The notes under the pieces: model-generated
Databases searched by the model: none
Told to the model about the DNA's origin: nothing
Seen by the model: only the letters and a program-made list of their open reading frames with translations
In this document: in pieces, positions 7,088 to 14,536 of the stretch
How the letters are laid out: each line of letters opens with the position of its first letter
Position numbering within the stretch: position 1 is the stretch's first letter
Translations under genes and position numbers: made by a program
DNA from: an uncultured Bacilli bacterium
Lineage (GTDB): Bacteria > Bacillota_I > Bacilli_A > RF39 > UBA660
Direction of reading: 5' to 3'
DNA: 21,734 nt
NCBI GenBank assembly: GCA_948497845.1
Contig: CAOOMX010000023.1
Coordinates: forward strand, 1-21,734

Positions 7088-7871
7088 AAAAGTTTATGTT
7101 GAAATTACTAATGTTTGTAACTTGCATTGTTCATTTTGTTTGAAAAATAATAGAGATAAATGTATTATGTCTAAAGATTTGTTTGCAGTTGTTTTGAATA
7201 AATTACAAGGATATACAAAGTATTTGTATTTGCATGTTCTGGGAGAACCATTGATGCATCCTGAAATTAATTCTTTTATTTATATGGCTACTGATGCAGG
7301 ATACTTTGTTAATTTAACTACAAATGGGTATTATATTGATAAAATAAAGAATAATAAAATGATTAGGCAAATAAATATTTCTTTACATTCTTATGTAGAA
7401 GGTACTATTTCTTTACAGGCGTATTTAGATAATATTGCGAATTGTGTAAATGTTTTAAAAAAACATACATATATTTCTTATCGATTATGGGTGGATACTC
7501 CATATAAAAAAGAGATACTGGCTTTTTTAGAAGAATATTATCAGTGTCGAATTAGTGAAAATCAGAAATTAGATGACCATGTATTTATTGCGTTTGAAAA
7601 CGAATTTACTTGGCCAAGTATGGATAGACCTTTTTTATCTAACTTTGGAACTTGTTATGCTTTAAAAAGTCATATAGCTGTTCTTAGTAATGGGGATGTT
7701 GTTCCTTGTTGTTTAGATGGAGCAGGTAGCATAAAATTAGGGAATCTTTTTGATGAAAATTTAGAGGACATCATAAAAAGTGAACGTTATCAAATGATGT
7801 TAGATGGGTTTAAGAATAATAAGAAAATAGAAGCTTTATGTCAAAGATGTGACTTTATAAAAAAAGATTAG
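7080..7871 (+). CDS. radical SAM / SPASM-domain protein
   Basis: I take GTG 7080 as the start, which gives 263 residues and an N-terminus MFKKVYVEITNVC; a TTG at 7056 is also in frame but would push deep into the upstream gene. AAGGA/AGGG lies just before GTG 7080, and the start overlaps the RluA stop by 8 bases. Cys13-x3-Cys17-x2-Cys20 (CNLHCSFC) binds the 4Fe-4S cluster that cleaves SAM. The C-terminal part has a SPASM-like pattern: FGTCYAL, then NGDVVPCC, LGNLF and a final CQRC, which would hold auxiliary clusters. Many SPASM enzymes modify ribosomal peptides, others act in enzyme maturation. No short precursor peptide gene is recognised next to it. The next gene is 43 bases downstream and has its own promoter. 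Confidence 0.88.
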   Translation: MFKKVYVEITNVCNLHCSFCLKNNRDKCIMSKDLFAVVLNKLQGYTKYLYLHVLGEPLMHPEINSFIYMATDAGYFVNLTTNGYYIDKIKNNKMIRQINISLHSYVEGTISLQAYLDNIANCVNVLKKHTYISYRLWVDTPYKKEILAFLEEYYQCRISENQKLDDHVFIAFENEFTWPSMDRPFLSNFGTCYALKSHIAVLSNGDVVPCCLDGAGSIKLGNLFDENLEDIIKSERYQMMLDGFKNNKKIEALCQRCDFIKKD

Positions 7872-7910
7872 ACAAAGTGTATATTACTTGTTATGATTAT
7901 TATGAGGTGA
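7869..7910 (+). promoter_or_regulatory. promoter and ribosome binding site for the dGTPase-M16 gene group
   Basis: TAGACA (7869-7874), 17 bases, TATGAT (7892-7897), each one base off consensus. GAGGTGA (7904-7910) is the Shine-Dalgarno for ATG 7915. The -35 box overlaps the stop codon of the radical SAM gene. Confidence 0.6.
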
Positions 7911-7914
7911 ACTT

Positions 7915-9057
7915 ATGCGAAGCGTTGAAGAAAATATGCGAATTAAAAATAAATTTTTAGGAGAATTTGCTTGTCAAGATGATATGGCAATTTATTTAGA
8001 AGAAGTAGATAATGATTTTAGACCTCCTTTTTTTAGAGATATTGATCGTATTTTATATTCGCTTGCTTTTTCAAGATATATGGATAAAACTCAAGTGTTT
8101 ACTTATAAAGATAATGATCACTTAAGTAAAAGAATGCAACATGTTTTGTATGTTAGTAAAATTGCTAGAACAATAGGAAGAGCTTTAGGTTTAAATGAAG
8201 ATTTGATTGAAGCAGCAAGTCTTGGGCATGATTTAGGACATACGCCTTTTGGACATGTGGGAGAAAGAATTATTAATGATATTAGTTTGAAAAATGGTTG
8301 TGGTTTTTTTAATCATAATATTCACAGTGTACGTCTGTTAATGGATGTTGAATTTTATGGAATGGGAAAAAATATTACTTTACAAACGTTAGATGCTATT
8401 ATGTGTCATAATGGAGAAATTGCTTTGGAAAAATATGAGCCAGCTACAAAAACAAAAGATGAATTTTTAGAAGAATATATGAATAGTTATAAAGATAAAT
8501 CTGTTGTTTTGAAAATGAGGCCAATGACTTTAGAAGGTTGCGTGGTCCGAATCAGTGATTTAATTGCTTATTTAGGACGAGATATAGAAGATGGTATAAG
8601 ACAGCATTTGGTTACAACAGAAATGATTCCAGAAAGTATTGTTGAGGTTTTAGGAAGTACAAATAAAGAAATGGTTAATACTTTTATTATGGATGTAATT
8701 GAAAATAGTATAAATAAGCCTTATATTAAGTTAAGTACTAAAATATATCAAGCTTTAGAAGAATTAAAAGCTTTTAATTATAAATATATTTATTTAAAGG
8801 CCAATAGTGAAAATGATATAAAGAATTTAGAAAATATGTTGAAGACTTTGTTTGGCAAATATGTAAATGATATTAAGCAAAATAATCAAGAATCTAATAT
8901 TATTAAAAGTTATTTAAATAATATGTGTGATACATATAAGAAGAATAATTCAATAGAACAGATTGTTATTGATTATCTTGCAGGGATGACAGATGAATAT
9001 TGTTTAAAAGAATATAATAAATATTTAAATTCCATCCATAATAATAGTGAGGTGTAA
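7915..9057 (+). CDS. HD-domain deoxynucleoside triphosphohydrolase (dGTPase-like)
   Basis: Proteins of this family hydrolyse dNTPs to nucleoside and triphosphate and help control dNTP pools. The product has 380 residues. The family N-terminal box is visible as FFRDIDRILYSLAFSRYMDKTQVF (in part RDIDRILYS and DKTQVF, residues about 41-62). The metal ligands of the HD domain are His76 (RMQHVLYV), His105-Asp106 (LGHDLGHTPFGHVGE) and Asp215 (RISDLIAYLGRDIEDG). A further conserved MCHNGE is at 163-168. Length and motifs fit a complete enzyme; the preferred nucleotide is unknown. The stop codon is followed at 9059 by the next ATG, so it is co-transcribed with the two M16 genes. Confidence 0.9.
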   Translation: MRSVEENMRIKNKFLGEFACQDDMAIYLEEVDNDFRPPFFRDIDRILYSLAFSRYMDKTQVFTYKDNDHLSKRMQHVLYVSKIARTIGRALGLNEDLIEAASLGHDLGHTPFGHVGERIINDISLKNGCGFFNHNIHSVRLLMDVEFYGMGKNITLQTLDAIMCHNGEIALEKYEPATKTKDEFLEEYMNSYKDKSVVLKMRPMTLEGCVVRISDLIAYLGRDIEDGIRQHLVTTEMIPESIVEVLGSTNKEMVNTFIMDVIENSINKPYIKLSTKIYQALEELKAFNYKYIYLKANSENDIKNLENMLKTLFGKYVNDIKQNNQESNIIKSYLNNMCDTYKKNNSIEQIVIDYLAGMTDEYCLKEYNKYLNSIHNNSEV

Positions 9058-9058
9058 A

Positions 9059-10324
9059 ATGATTTATAAAACATATAATTGTAATTCGTTTAATGTACAT
9101 ACCATAAAAACGGATAAATTTAAGACTTGTCATATGGAAATCCTTTTTGGTCATCCTGTACAAAAAGAAAAATTATGTATGGATTCTTTTTTGGCTGATA
9201 TTTTGGCTGAGACAAATGCACAATATAAAACGAGAAAAGAGGTTGTAGCTCATTTAGAAGAGCTTTATAAAACAGTTTTTTATAGTGTTACAACTAAAGT
9301 AGGAAAAACGCTTACTTCTTCTTTTGTCTTGGATTTTATTAATCCTAGTTTTATTGATGAAGAAAGTTATTTGGAGAATGTATTAAAATTTCCTTTTGAT
9401 ATGCTACAAAATCCTAAGGTAATTAATGGAGAATTTGATTTAAAGCAATTTAATTTTGTGAAAGAAAGAATGCGTAAAGAAATACAAAGCTTAAATGAAA
9501 GTGGTATGAAAGTAGCTCTTCGTAAAGCCTTAGAAGCTATGGATAGTAATAGTCCATCTTCTTATTCTGTTTTAGGAACTTTGGAAGATTTGGATAAAGT
9601 TACACCATCGAATTTATACCAATTGTATCAGAAGTTTTTTAAAGATAATACTTGTGATATCTTTATTATTGGTGATTTAGATATGGATCAAGTTGTTTCT
9701 TTGATTCGAAAGTATTTTAAAAATAGAATTATTAATGATTCTCCAAGATTAATGTATGTAGAAAATGAAATTAAGAAGAAGGAGCTAATTCTTACATCAG
9801 AAGATGAATATATTCAAGCTAATTTAGTTATGTTATTTAGTATTGATAAACTTACTAAAGAAGAAAAAGATGTTGTTTTTCATGTGTTTAATTATTTATT
9901 GGGAAGTGGTGGACTTACTAGTAAACTTTATAAAGTTATACGTGAAGAAAATACTCTTTGTTATAGTATAACGAGTATGTATTTAAAATATGATGGTCTG
10001 TTAGCAGTTTATTTATCTTTAGATAATGAGGGAGTAAAAAAGGCTATTCAATTGGCTAAAAAATGTGTTAAGAGCCTTGTTAAGGGTGAGTTTGATGAAG
10101 ATGATTTGGAGGATGCAAAGAAGAATTTAATTCTATCGATGAATTTAAGCATGGATAATAATATTGCTATTTTGAATAATTATATTTTTAATATATTTGA
10201 TAATTTGCCTTCAATAGAAGAGAGAAAAGAAAAAATTCTAGCTGTTACAAAAGAAGATATTATTAATGTAGCGAAAAAAGTAAAGCCTAATACGGTTTAT
10301 GTTTTAAAAGGAGGTAAAAAATGA
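9059..10324 (+). CDS. M16 peptidase-family protein, non-catalytic partner (YmfF-like)
   Basis: I choose ATG 9059 (421 residues), one base after the dGTPase stop, with GAGGTG at 9049-9054 as ribosome binding site; a GTG at 9047 is in frame but lies within that site. The sequence has the two-half layout of M16 proteins (HMEILFGHPVQKE near the start, DIFIIGDLDMDQV mid-way, LLGSGGLTSKLYKVIREENTLCYSITS in the second half, in part GSGGLTSKLYKVIREE). It lacks an HxxEH zinc motif. This matches the YmfF half of the YmfF/YmfH pair, in which one protein is catalytic and the other supplies the R/Y motif for substrate binding. The stop overlaps the start of the catalytic partner (ATGA at 10321-10324), so the two are made together. 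Confidence 0.88.
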   Translation: MIYKTYNCNSFNVHTIKTDKFKTCHMEILFGHPVQKEKLCMDSFLADILAETNAQYKTRKEVVAHLEELYKTVFYSVTTKVGKTLTSSFVLDFINPSFIDEESYLENVLKFPFDMLQNPKVINGEFDLKQFNFVKERMRKEIQSLNESGMKVALRKALEAMDSNSPSSYSVLGTLEDLDKVTPSNLYQLYQKFFKDNTCDIFIIGDLDMDQVVSLIRKYFKNRIINDSPRLMYVENEIKKKELILTSEDEYIQANLVMLFSIDKLTKEEKDVVFHVFNYLLGSGGLTSKLYKVIREENTLCYSITSMYLKYDGLLAVYLSLDNEGVKKAIQLAKKCVKSLVKGEFDEDDLEDAKKNLILSMNLSMDNNIAILNNYIFNIFDNLPSIEERKEKILAVTKEDIINVAKKVKPNTVYVLKGGKK

Positions 10325-11604
10325 TTGAAATAGAATTGCCTGGTTTAGCTGAAACTGTTTATTTGTATACGCATGAAAGTGGATTAAGATGTTATTTTTG
10401 GAGAAATGAGAAAGTAAATGGTACTCATATGACCTTATCTGTAAAATATGGATCTATTCATACTGATTTTAAAATAGGAAATAAAAAATATCATGTTCCT
10501 CATGGTGTAGCGCACTTTTTAGAACATATTAAGTTTAATGAAACGGAGGACTTTACTGCACACGATTATTTTCGTAAATCAGGGGCTGATGTTAATGCTT
10601 TTACAACATTTGATTTTACCAGTTATTTGTTGTTTACTACAGTTAATCAAAAAGAAAATTTAAAACATTTAATTGATTTTGTATATAATCCTTTTTTTAC
10701 TAAAAAGATTATTCAAAAGGAAAAAAGTATTATTGTAGAAGAAGCAAATATGGTTAATGATGATGTGGCTGCAACTAGTTATTATCAGCATTTGAAGAAT
10801 ATATTTAATGATTATAAATATAAAGAAATTATTACGGGAGAACCTGATGATATTAAGGCTATTTCTTTAGAAGATGTTTTACTTGTTTATCGTAGTTTTT
10901 ATCATCCTCAAAATATGTTTTTATGTGTGACTGGTAATGTGAATCCATATGAAATGGCTAAGGTTGTTGATGAAGCTTTAGAAAATAAGGAATTTGAAGA
11001 ATTTGTACAACCTACTATTATTCCTGTTAAAGAAGCAAAGGATGTAGTTAAAGAATATGATCAAGTTTTTGTTAATATTATGAATGCTAGAGTTAGGTAT
11101 GCTGTCAAATTACCTAAGTCTAAATTTAAAGATATTGATGATGTTACTTTGCGTATGATTTTTGCTTTAATTTTAAATATGAATTTTGGTAGTACTAGTG
11201 ATTTTAAAGAAGAGCTCTTGGCTAAAGATCTTATTACAAATCTTTATACTAATGTTGATTTTTTTGATGAATATATTGTACTTCTTATTGTTGCAGAAAC
11301 TGAATATAGTGATGAAGTAACCAAAAGAATAGAGGAGCAGTTAAATCACTTGGATGTTGATGAAGCTAATTTTAATCGAAAAATGAAAGCTAATATTGCT
11401 GCTATGATATTAGAATATGATGACATAGAAACAGTTAATTCAAGAATTCAAGAGAATATTGTGCACTATGATGAATTTATTTCTGATTACTTTGATAGAT
11501 TTAAAAGTATTACACATGCTATGCTCCAAGATGTTTCTAGTAGAGTTAGTACACAAAATAAAGCTATTTTAGATATTAAACCTAAAAAAAATAATCACAA
11601 TTGA
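10321..11604 (+). CDS. M16 zinc peptidase, catalytic partner (YmfH-like)
   Basis: This is a 427-residue zinc endopeptidase of the M16 (pitrilysin/processing peptidase) family. The inverted zinc motif HFLEH is at residues 65-69, with the third ligand Glu about 140-141 in KSIIVEEANM. The region GADVNAFTTFDFTSYLL is the conserved active-site cleft segment. A strong AAAAGGAGG (10306-10314) precedes the start, which overlaps the stop of the non-catalytic subunit. The pair probably forms a heterodimeric clamshell protease in the cytosol. The natural substrate of the YmfF/YmfH type is not established. Related pairs (AlbE/AlbF) process a radical-SAM-modified peptide, which is why the radical SAM gene upstream is of interest. 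Confidence 0.92.
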   Translation: MIEIELPGLAETVYLYTHESGLRCYFWRNEKVNGTHMTLSVKYGSIHTDFKIGNKKYHVPHGVAHFLEHIKFNETEDFTAHDYFRKSGADVNAFTTFDFTSYLLFTTVNQKENLKHLIDFVYNPFFTKKIIQKEKSIIVEEANMVNDDVAATSYYQHLKNIFNDYKYKEIITGEPDDIKAISLEDVLLVYRSFYHPQNMFLCVTGNVNPYEMAKVVDEALENKEFEEFVQPTIIPVKEAKDVVKEYDQVFVNIMNARVRYAVKLPKSKFKDIDDVTLRMIFALILNMNFGSTSDFKEELLAKDLITNLYTNVDFFDEYIVLLIVAETEYSDEVTKRIEEQLNHLDVDEANFNRKMKANIAAMILEYDDIETVNSRIQENIVHYDEFISDYFDRFKSITHAMLQDVSSRVSTQNKAILDIKPKKNNHN

Positions 11605-11622
11605 TATGTGATTATTTTTTTT
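11584..11622. terminator. bidirectional terminator between ymfH-like gene and rpsD
   Basis: A perfect 9-bp stem AATAATCAC (11590-11598) / GTGATTATT (11608-11616) has an A-run on its left (11584-11591) and a T-run on its right. It can therefore end both convergent transcripts. The TGA of the M16 gene lies in the loop and the rpsD stop begins in the T-run. Confidence 0.9.
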
Positions 11623-12223
11623 ATCTGTTATAGAATTCAACAATTAATTGTTCGTTGATATCTGCATTTAATTCGCTTCTATCTGGAATTCTAACATATT
11701 TTCCTGTTAATTTCTTTTGATCCATTTCTACAAATGCAGGAACACTTGTATTTTGTTCAATTGCATCTAATATTGCTGGATGATTCATAGATGTTTCTTT
11801 TACAGAAATAATATCTCCAGGTTTAGTTGTGTAAGAAGGAATATTTACTTTCTTACCATTTACTAGAATATGTCCATGATTAACAATTTGTCTAGCGCTT
11901 CTTCTAGTTCTTGCTAATCCTAAACGATATACTATGTTATCAAGTCTTGATTCTAATAAAATTAATAAGTTTTCCCCAGCAATACCTTTCATATGTGATG
12001 CTTTATCAAATGTTTTACGGAATTGCTTTTCGTTTAATCCATATAGAATTCTTACTTTTTGTTTTTCTTGTAATTGGATTCCATATTCACTTAATTTCTT
12101 TCTTCTATCTTGTCCATGTTGTCCTGGTGCATAAGGACGACGAGCTAAATCTTTGCCATTTTCAAGAGTAGAAAAACCAAGTCTTCTAGATTTTTTATAA
12201 GCTGGTCCTGTATATCTTGCCAT
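11621..12223 (-). CDS. rpsD: 30S ribosomal protein S4
   Basis: S4 is a primary 16S rRNA-binding protein of the small subunit body and the usual autogenous repressor of its own mRNA. The 200 residues are full length. The start MARYTGPAYKKSRRLGFS and the ending VRIPDRSELNADINEQLIVEFYNR (in part) are typical. It lacks the four zinc cysteines of C+ S4 forms. The RNA-binding S4 domain is residues about 91-150 (LESRLDNIVYRLGLARTR, then HILVNGKKVNIPS). AAAGGAG lies 7-8 bases before the ATG. It is a single gene with its own promoter and a structured leader at 12240-12384, and it shares a terminator with the convergent M16 gene. Confidence 0.98.
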   Translation of the reverse strand: MARYTGPAYKKSRRLGFSTLENGKDLARRPYAPGQHGQDRRKKLSEYGIQLQEKQKVRILYGLNEKQFRKTFDKASHMKGIAGENLLILLESRLDNIVYRLGLARTRRSARQIVNHGHILVNGKKVNIPSYTTKPGDIISVKETSMNHPAILDAIEQNTSVPAFVEMDQKKLTGKYVRIPDRSELNADINEQLIVEFYNR

Positions 12224-12285
12224 ATTTTTATCTCCTTTCTTTTTATTTGCATAACTATTTATTTGTTCCTTGCTATTTATAGGGA

Positions 12286-12365
12286 GTTTGAATAATTTCT
12301 CTAGGGCAGTCCTAAATACTTTATTCTATACGTTCAAACACTTTATAAAAGCAAACAACACTGCC
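12286..12365 (-). promoter_or_regulatory. rpsD leader, probable S4-binding pseudoknot
   Basis: In the minus-strand RNA four segments occur in the order a, b, a', b'. Segment a is GGCAGT (12365-12360), b is GTTTGAA (12339-12333), a' is ACTGCC (12310-12305) and b' is TTCAAAC (12292-12286). Helix a/a' extends to UAG..CUA with one bulged C. Because the two helices interleave they form a pseudoknot, as expected of Firmicutes S4 leaders that bind S4 and shut off rpsD. The Shine-Dalgarno is about 50 bases further on. Confidence 0.7.
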
Positions 12366-12383
12366 TAAATAACTTGCAAAAAT

Positions 12384-12412
12384 ATTATATAATAAATACT
12401 ATGCAATTGCAA
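12384..12412 (-). promoter_or_regulatory. rpsD promoter
   Basis: On the minus strand TTGCAA (12412-12407), 17 bases, TATAAT (12389-12384). It begins 10 bases after the glmS stop codon. No terminator is seen between glmS and rpsD, so some rpsD message could also come from glmS read-through. Confidence 0.8.
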
Positions 12413-12419
12413 GAAAATT

Positions 12420-14222
12420 CTATTCTACTGTTACAGATTTAGCTAGGTTTCTTGGCTTATCAATGTCACAGTTTTTGTTCTTAGCTACTTTGTAACTCAT
12501 TAGTTGTAAGGGAATCATTGTTAATATACTTTGTAGAATAGGGTGAATTTTTTCTATGGTAATGATTTCATCATAAAACTTTTCTTCTGGAATTTTATTT
12601 GTTACATAAATTACTTTTGCTCCACGGGATTTTGCTTCTTTTATATTGCTAATTGTTTTTTCTCGTAATTCATCTTCTGTTGATAGCGCTATTACGGGGG
12701 TATCTTTTTCTATTAAAGAAATAGTACCATGCTTTAATTCTCCAGCTTGATAAGCAACGCTATTAATATAAGAAATTTCTTTTAGTTTAAGAGATCCTTC
12801 CATACACAAAGCATAATCTAATCCTCGTCCTATAAAGAAAATATTTTTGTTTTCATAAATTTGATCTGCTATTTTAAAATATAAGTCATTATCTATAGTT
12901 TTTCTAATCATTTTAGGTAAATTTTTAATATCTTTGTTGATTTCTATTAATTCCTCTTCTTGGATTAACCCTTTTTTGTAGCCTAGGTATATGGCTAGTA
13001 AACTAAACATGGCAACTTGTGCTAAATATGCTTTGGTTGTTGCAACAGCTATTTCGCATCCAGCTTTAATATATAATGTGTAATCAGCTTCACGAGCAAT
13101 ATTGCTTCCTACAACATTAACAATAGCTAGAGTAGTGATACCATCTTTTTTGGCTTTTCTTAAAGCTGCTAAAGTATCAGCGGTTTCTCCTGATTGAGAT
13201 ACTAAAATGACTAAAGTATTTTTATCGTAAAAACATTTTTTATAACGATATTCACTTGCTACTTCAACATTTACAGGAATATTTGCATAATTTTCAATAA
13301 ATGATTTTGCACATAATCCAGTATGATATGCAGATCCACATGCTACGATGTCTATTTTATTAAATTTTGTTAAATCAGGAAATGATTTATCTAAAGAAGC
13401 TATGGTTCCATCATAATAACATGCGATGGTATTTTTTATGATTTCATCTTGTTCATGAATTTCTTTTAACATAAAATGTTCATATCCACCTTTTTGACTA
13501 GCTTCTAAGTTGCCTTCAAATAGACTAGATTCTTTTTTTATTTCTTTTAATTCTTCATTATAGAAGGTTATATTATCTTTGGTAATTTCTGCTAATTCTA
13601 AATCATTAAGTAAAAAGTATTCGTTGGTAAATTCTAATATAGCAGGTACATCAGATGCAATAAAATTGCCATCTTTGCTTTTGGCTATAATTAGAGGACT
13701 TGTTTTTCTAATCGCATAAAGGGTTTCTTTATCATCTTCACAAATGATACCAAAGGCAAAAGCTCCACGCATTTGTTTAGAGGCATTTAGAATTGCCATT
13801 TTTATATTGGCGTCTTTTTGATAATAATAATCAATTAAAGCACAAGCAACTTCTGTGTCCGTTTGGGAGATAAAAGCATAGTGCTTGTCTTTTAATATTT
13901 TTTGTAATTCCATGTAGTTTTCTATAATTCCATTATGAACTAATGTAAATTTTCCTTGTTGATGAGGGTGGGCATTTTCTTTGGTCGGTTCTCCATGTGT
14001 TGCCCATCTTGTATGTCCAATGCCAAGATAAGCATTTTCTTTTTCTGTTATAAGATCTTTTAAATTCTTTATACGTCCCTTTTCTTTTTTTATCGTGATT
14101 CTTTCGTTATTTATATAGGCAATTCCTGCAGAATCATAACCACGATATTCTAATGATTCTAATCCTTTGATTATTTTAGGAATGCCATTTTTGTGGCCGT
14201 TAAAGCCTACTATTCCACACAT
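12420..14222 (-). CDS. glmS: glutamine-fructose-6-phosphate aminotransferase (isomerizing)
   Basis: GlmS makes glucosamine-6-phosphate from fructose-6-phosphate and glutamine, the first step towards UDP-GlcNAc for peptidoglycan. I place the start at ATG 14222, not at an upstream in-frame ATG (14246), because processing after MCGIVGF must expose Cys2, the glutaminase nucleophile; this gives 600 residues, normal for the family. The glutaminase domain shows RGYDSAGIA, GHTRWATHG and HNGIIENY. Two SIS domains follow, with ACGSAYHTG, SQSGETADT, and later GRGLDYALCMEGSLKLKE (in part GRGLDYALC). The end DKPRNLAKSVTVE is the conserved C-terminal loop. Expression should be controlled by the glmS ribozyme in its leader, so that GlcN6P triggers loss of the message. 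Confidence 0.98.
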   Translation of the reverse strand: MCGIVGFNGHKNGIPKIIKGLESLEYRGYDSAGIAYINNERITIKKEKGRIKNLKDLITEKENAYLGIGHTRWATHGEPTKENAHPHQQGKFTLVHNGIIENYMELQKILKDKHYAFISQTDTEVACALIDYYYQKDANIKMAILNASKQMRGAFAFGIICEDDKETLYAIRKTSPLIIAKSKDGNFIASDVPAILEFTNEYFLLNDLELAEITKDNITFYNEELKEIKKESSLFEGNLEASQKGGYEHFMLKEIHEQDEIIKNTIACYYDGTIASLDKSFPDLTKFNKIDIVACGSAYHTGLCAKSFIENYANIPVNVEVASEYRYKKCFYDKNTLVILVSQSGETADTLAALRKAKKDGITTLAIVNVVGSNIAREADYTLYIKAGCEIAVATTKAYLAQVAMFSLLAIYLGYKKGLIQEEELIEINKDIKNLPKMIRKTIDNDLYFKIADQIYENKNIFFIGRGLDYALCMEGSLKLKEISYINSVAYQAGELKHGTISLIEKDTPVIALSTEDELREKTISNIKEAKSRGAKVIYVTNKIPEEKFYDEIITIEKIHPILQSILTMIPLQLMSYKVAKNKNCDIDKPRNLAKSVTVE

Positions 14223-14260
14223 AATTTTTAATTTCCTTTCATACAAAAAAATATGTATGT

Positions 14261-14388
14261 GATATATTTTTTGTTACAATGTTGATTTTGTTTTTTTTAA
14301 TATATCTTACGACTATACAAATCCGTAATAACATCCGCCGAATCTTTCGATCATTATTAATCCTCGTCACCACACTGGGCCTGGCGCT
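14261..14388 (-). ncRNA. glmS ribozyme (GlcN6P-dependent self-cleaving riboswitch)
   Basis: Read on the minus strand, the leader contains the glmS ribozyme landmarks in order: AGCGCC at the 5' end, GUGACGAGGAU, a short AUCGAAAGAU hairpin, UUCGGCGGAUG, then UUACG...CGUAA (the P3 stem). A last 8-bp stem GATATATT / AATATATC (14306-14299 with 14268-14261) fits P4. By homology the cut is 5' of the G of GCGCC, between 14388 and 14387. The 3' boundary is about 38 bases from the glmS ATG. The RNA uses glucosamine-6-phosphate as cofactor, and cleavage leads to mRNA decay in characterised Firmicutes. Confidence 0.95.
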
Positions 14389-14423
14389 AACAATAAAATG
14401 TCATCCTTTCTTTGTTTATTGTT
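14389..14423 (-). promoter_or_regulatory. inverted repeat just 5' of the ribozyme cleavage site
   Basis: AACAATAAA (14389-14397) and TTTATTGTT (14415-14423) form a perfect 9-bp stem that begins near the expected transcript start and ends next to the cleavage site. It may protect or fold the 5' leader fragment. Its role is not known. Confidence 0.5.
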
Positions 14424-14429
14424 TTATTC

Positions 14430-14458
14430 ATTATAGTATAAGATTTTTTATTTGTCAA
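14430..14458 (-). promoter_or_regulatory. glmS promoter
   Basis: On the minus strand TTGACA (14458-14453), 17 bases, TATAAT (14435-14430): a full match to the sigma-A consensus. The transcript should start near 14423, about 35 bases before the ribozyme cleavage site. High transcription with post-transcriptional control by the ribozyme is the expected logic. Confidence 0.9.
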
Positions 14459-14509
14459 AATGCATCGCCAAAAAGAAATATATTTTTTTGACAATTGATG
14501 ATGCATTTT
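14457..14509. repeat. inverted repeat between divergent promoters, possible operator
   Basis: AAAATGCATC (14457-14466) and GATGCATTTT (14500-14509) are perfect inverted copies of 10 bases, 43 bases apart start to start. One arm touches the glmS -35 box, the other lies between the -35 and -10 of the opposite promoter. Each arm contains the palindrome ATGCAT. Confidence 0.5.
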
Positions 14510-14527
14510 GTATAATTTATTTAGGAG
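14488..14527 (+). promoter_or_regulatory. promoter and ribosome binding site for the HdeD-like gene
   Basis: TTGACA (14488-14493), 17 bases, TATAAT (14511-14516), again the full consensus. AGGAG (14523-14527) lies at the expected 5' end of the transcript, 9 bases before ATG 14537. Confidence 0.88.
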
Positions 14528-14536
14528 TGAAAAAAT

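Noticed and set aside
11911..12171. Plus-strand ORFs within rpsD
   Set aside because: They are antisense to full-length S4 and have no start signals of their own.
14385..14405. Tiny minus-strand leader ORF (MTFYC) in front of the ribozyme
   Set aside because: Only five codons, the Shine-Dalgarno is too close to the ATG, and the bases belong to the hairpin and the cleavage site.
14279..14491. Plus-strand ORF of 70 codons in the glmS leader
   Set aside because: It runs opposite to the glmS ribozyme and its promoter, has no ribosome binding site, and its sequence is explained by the ribozyme.
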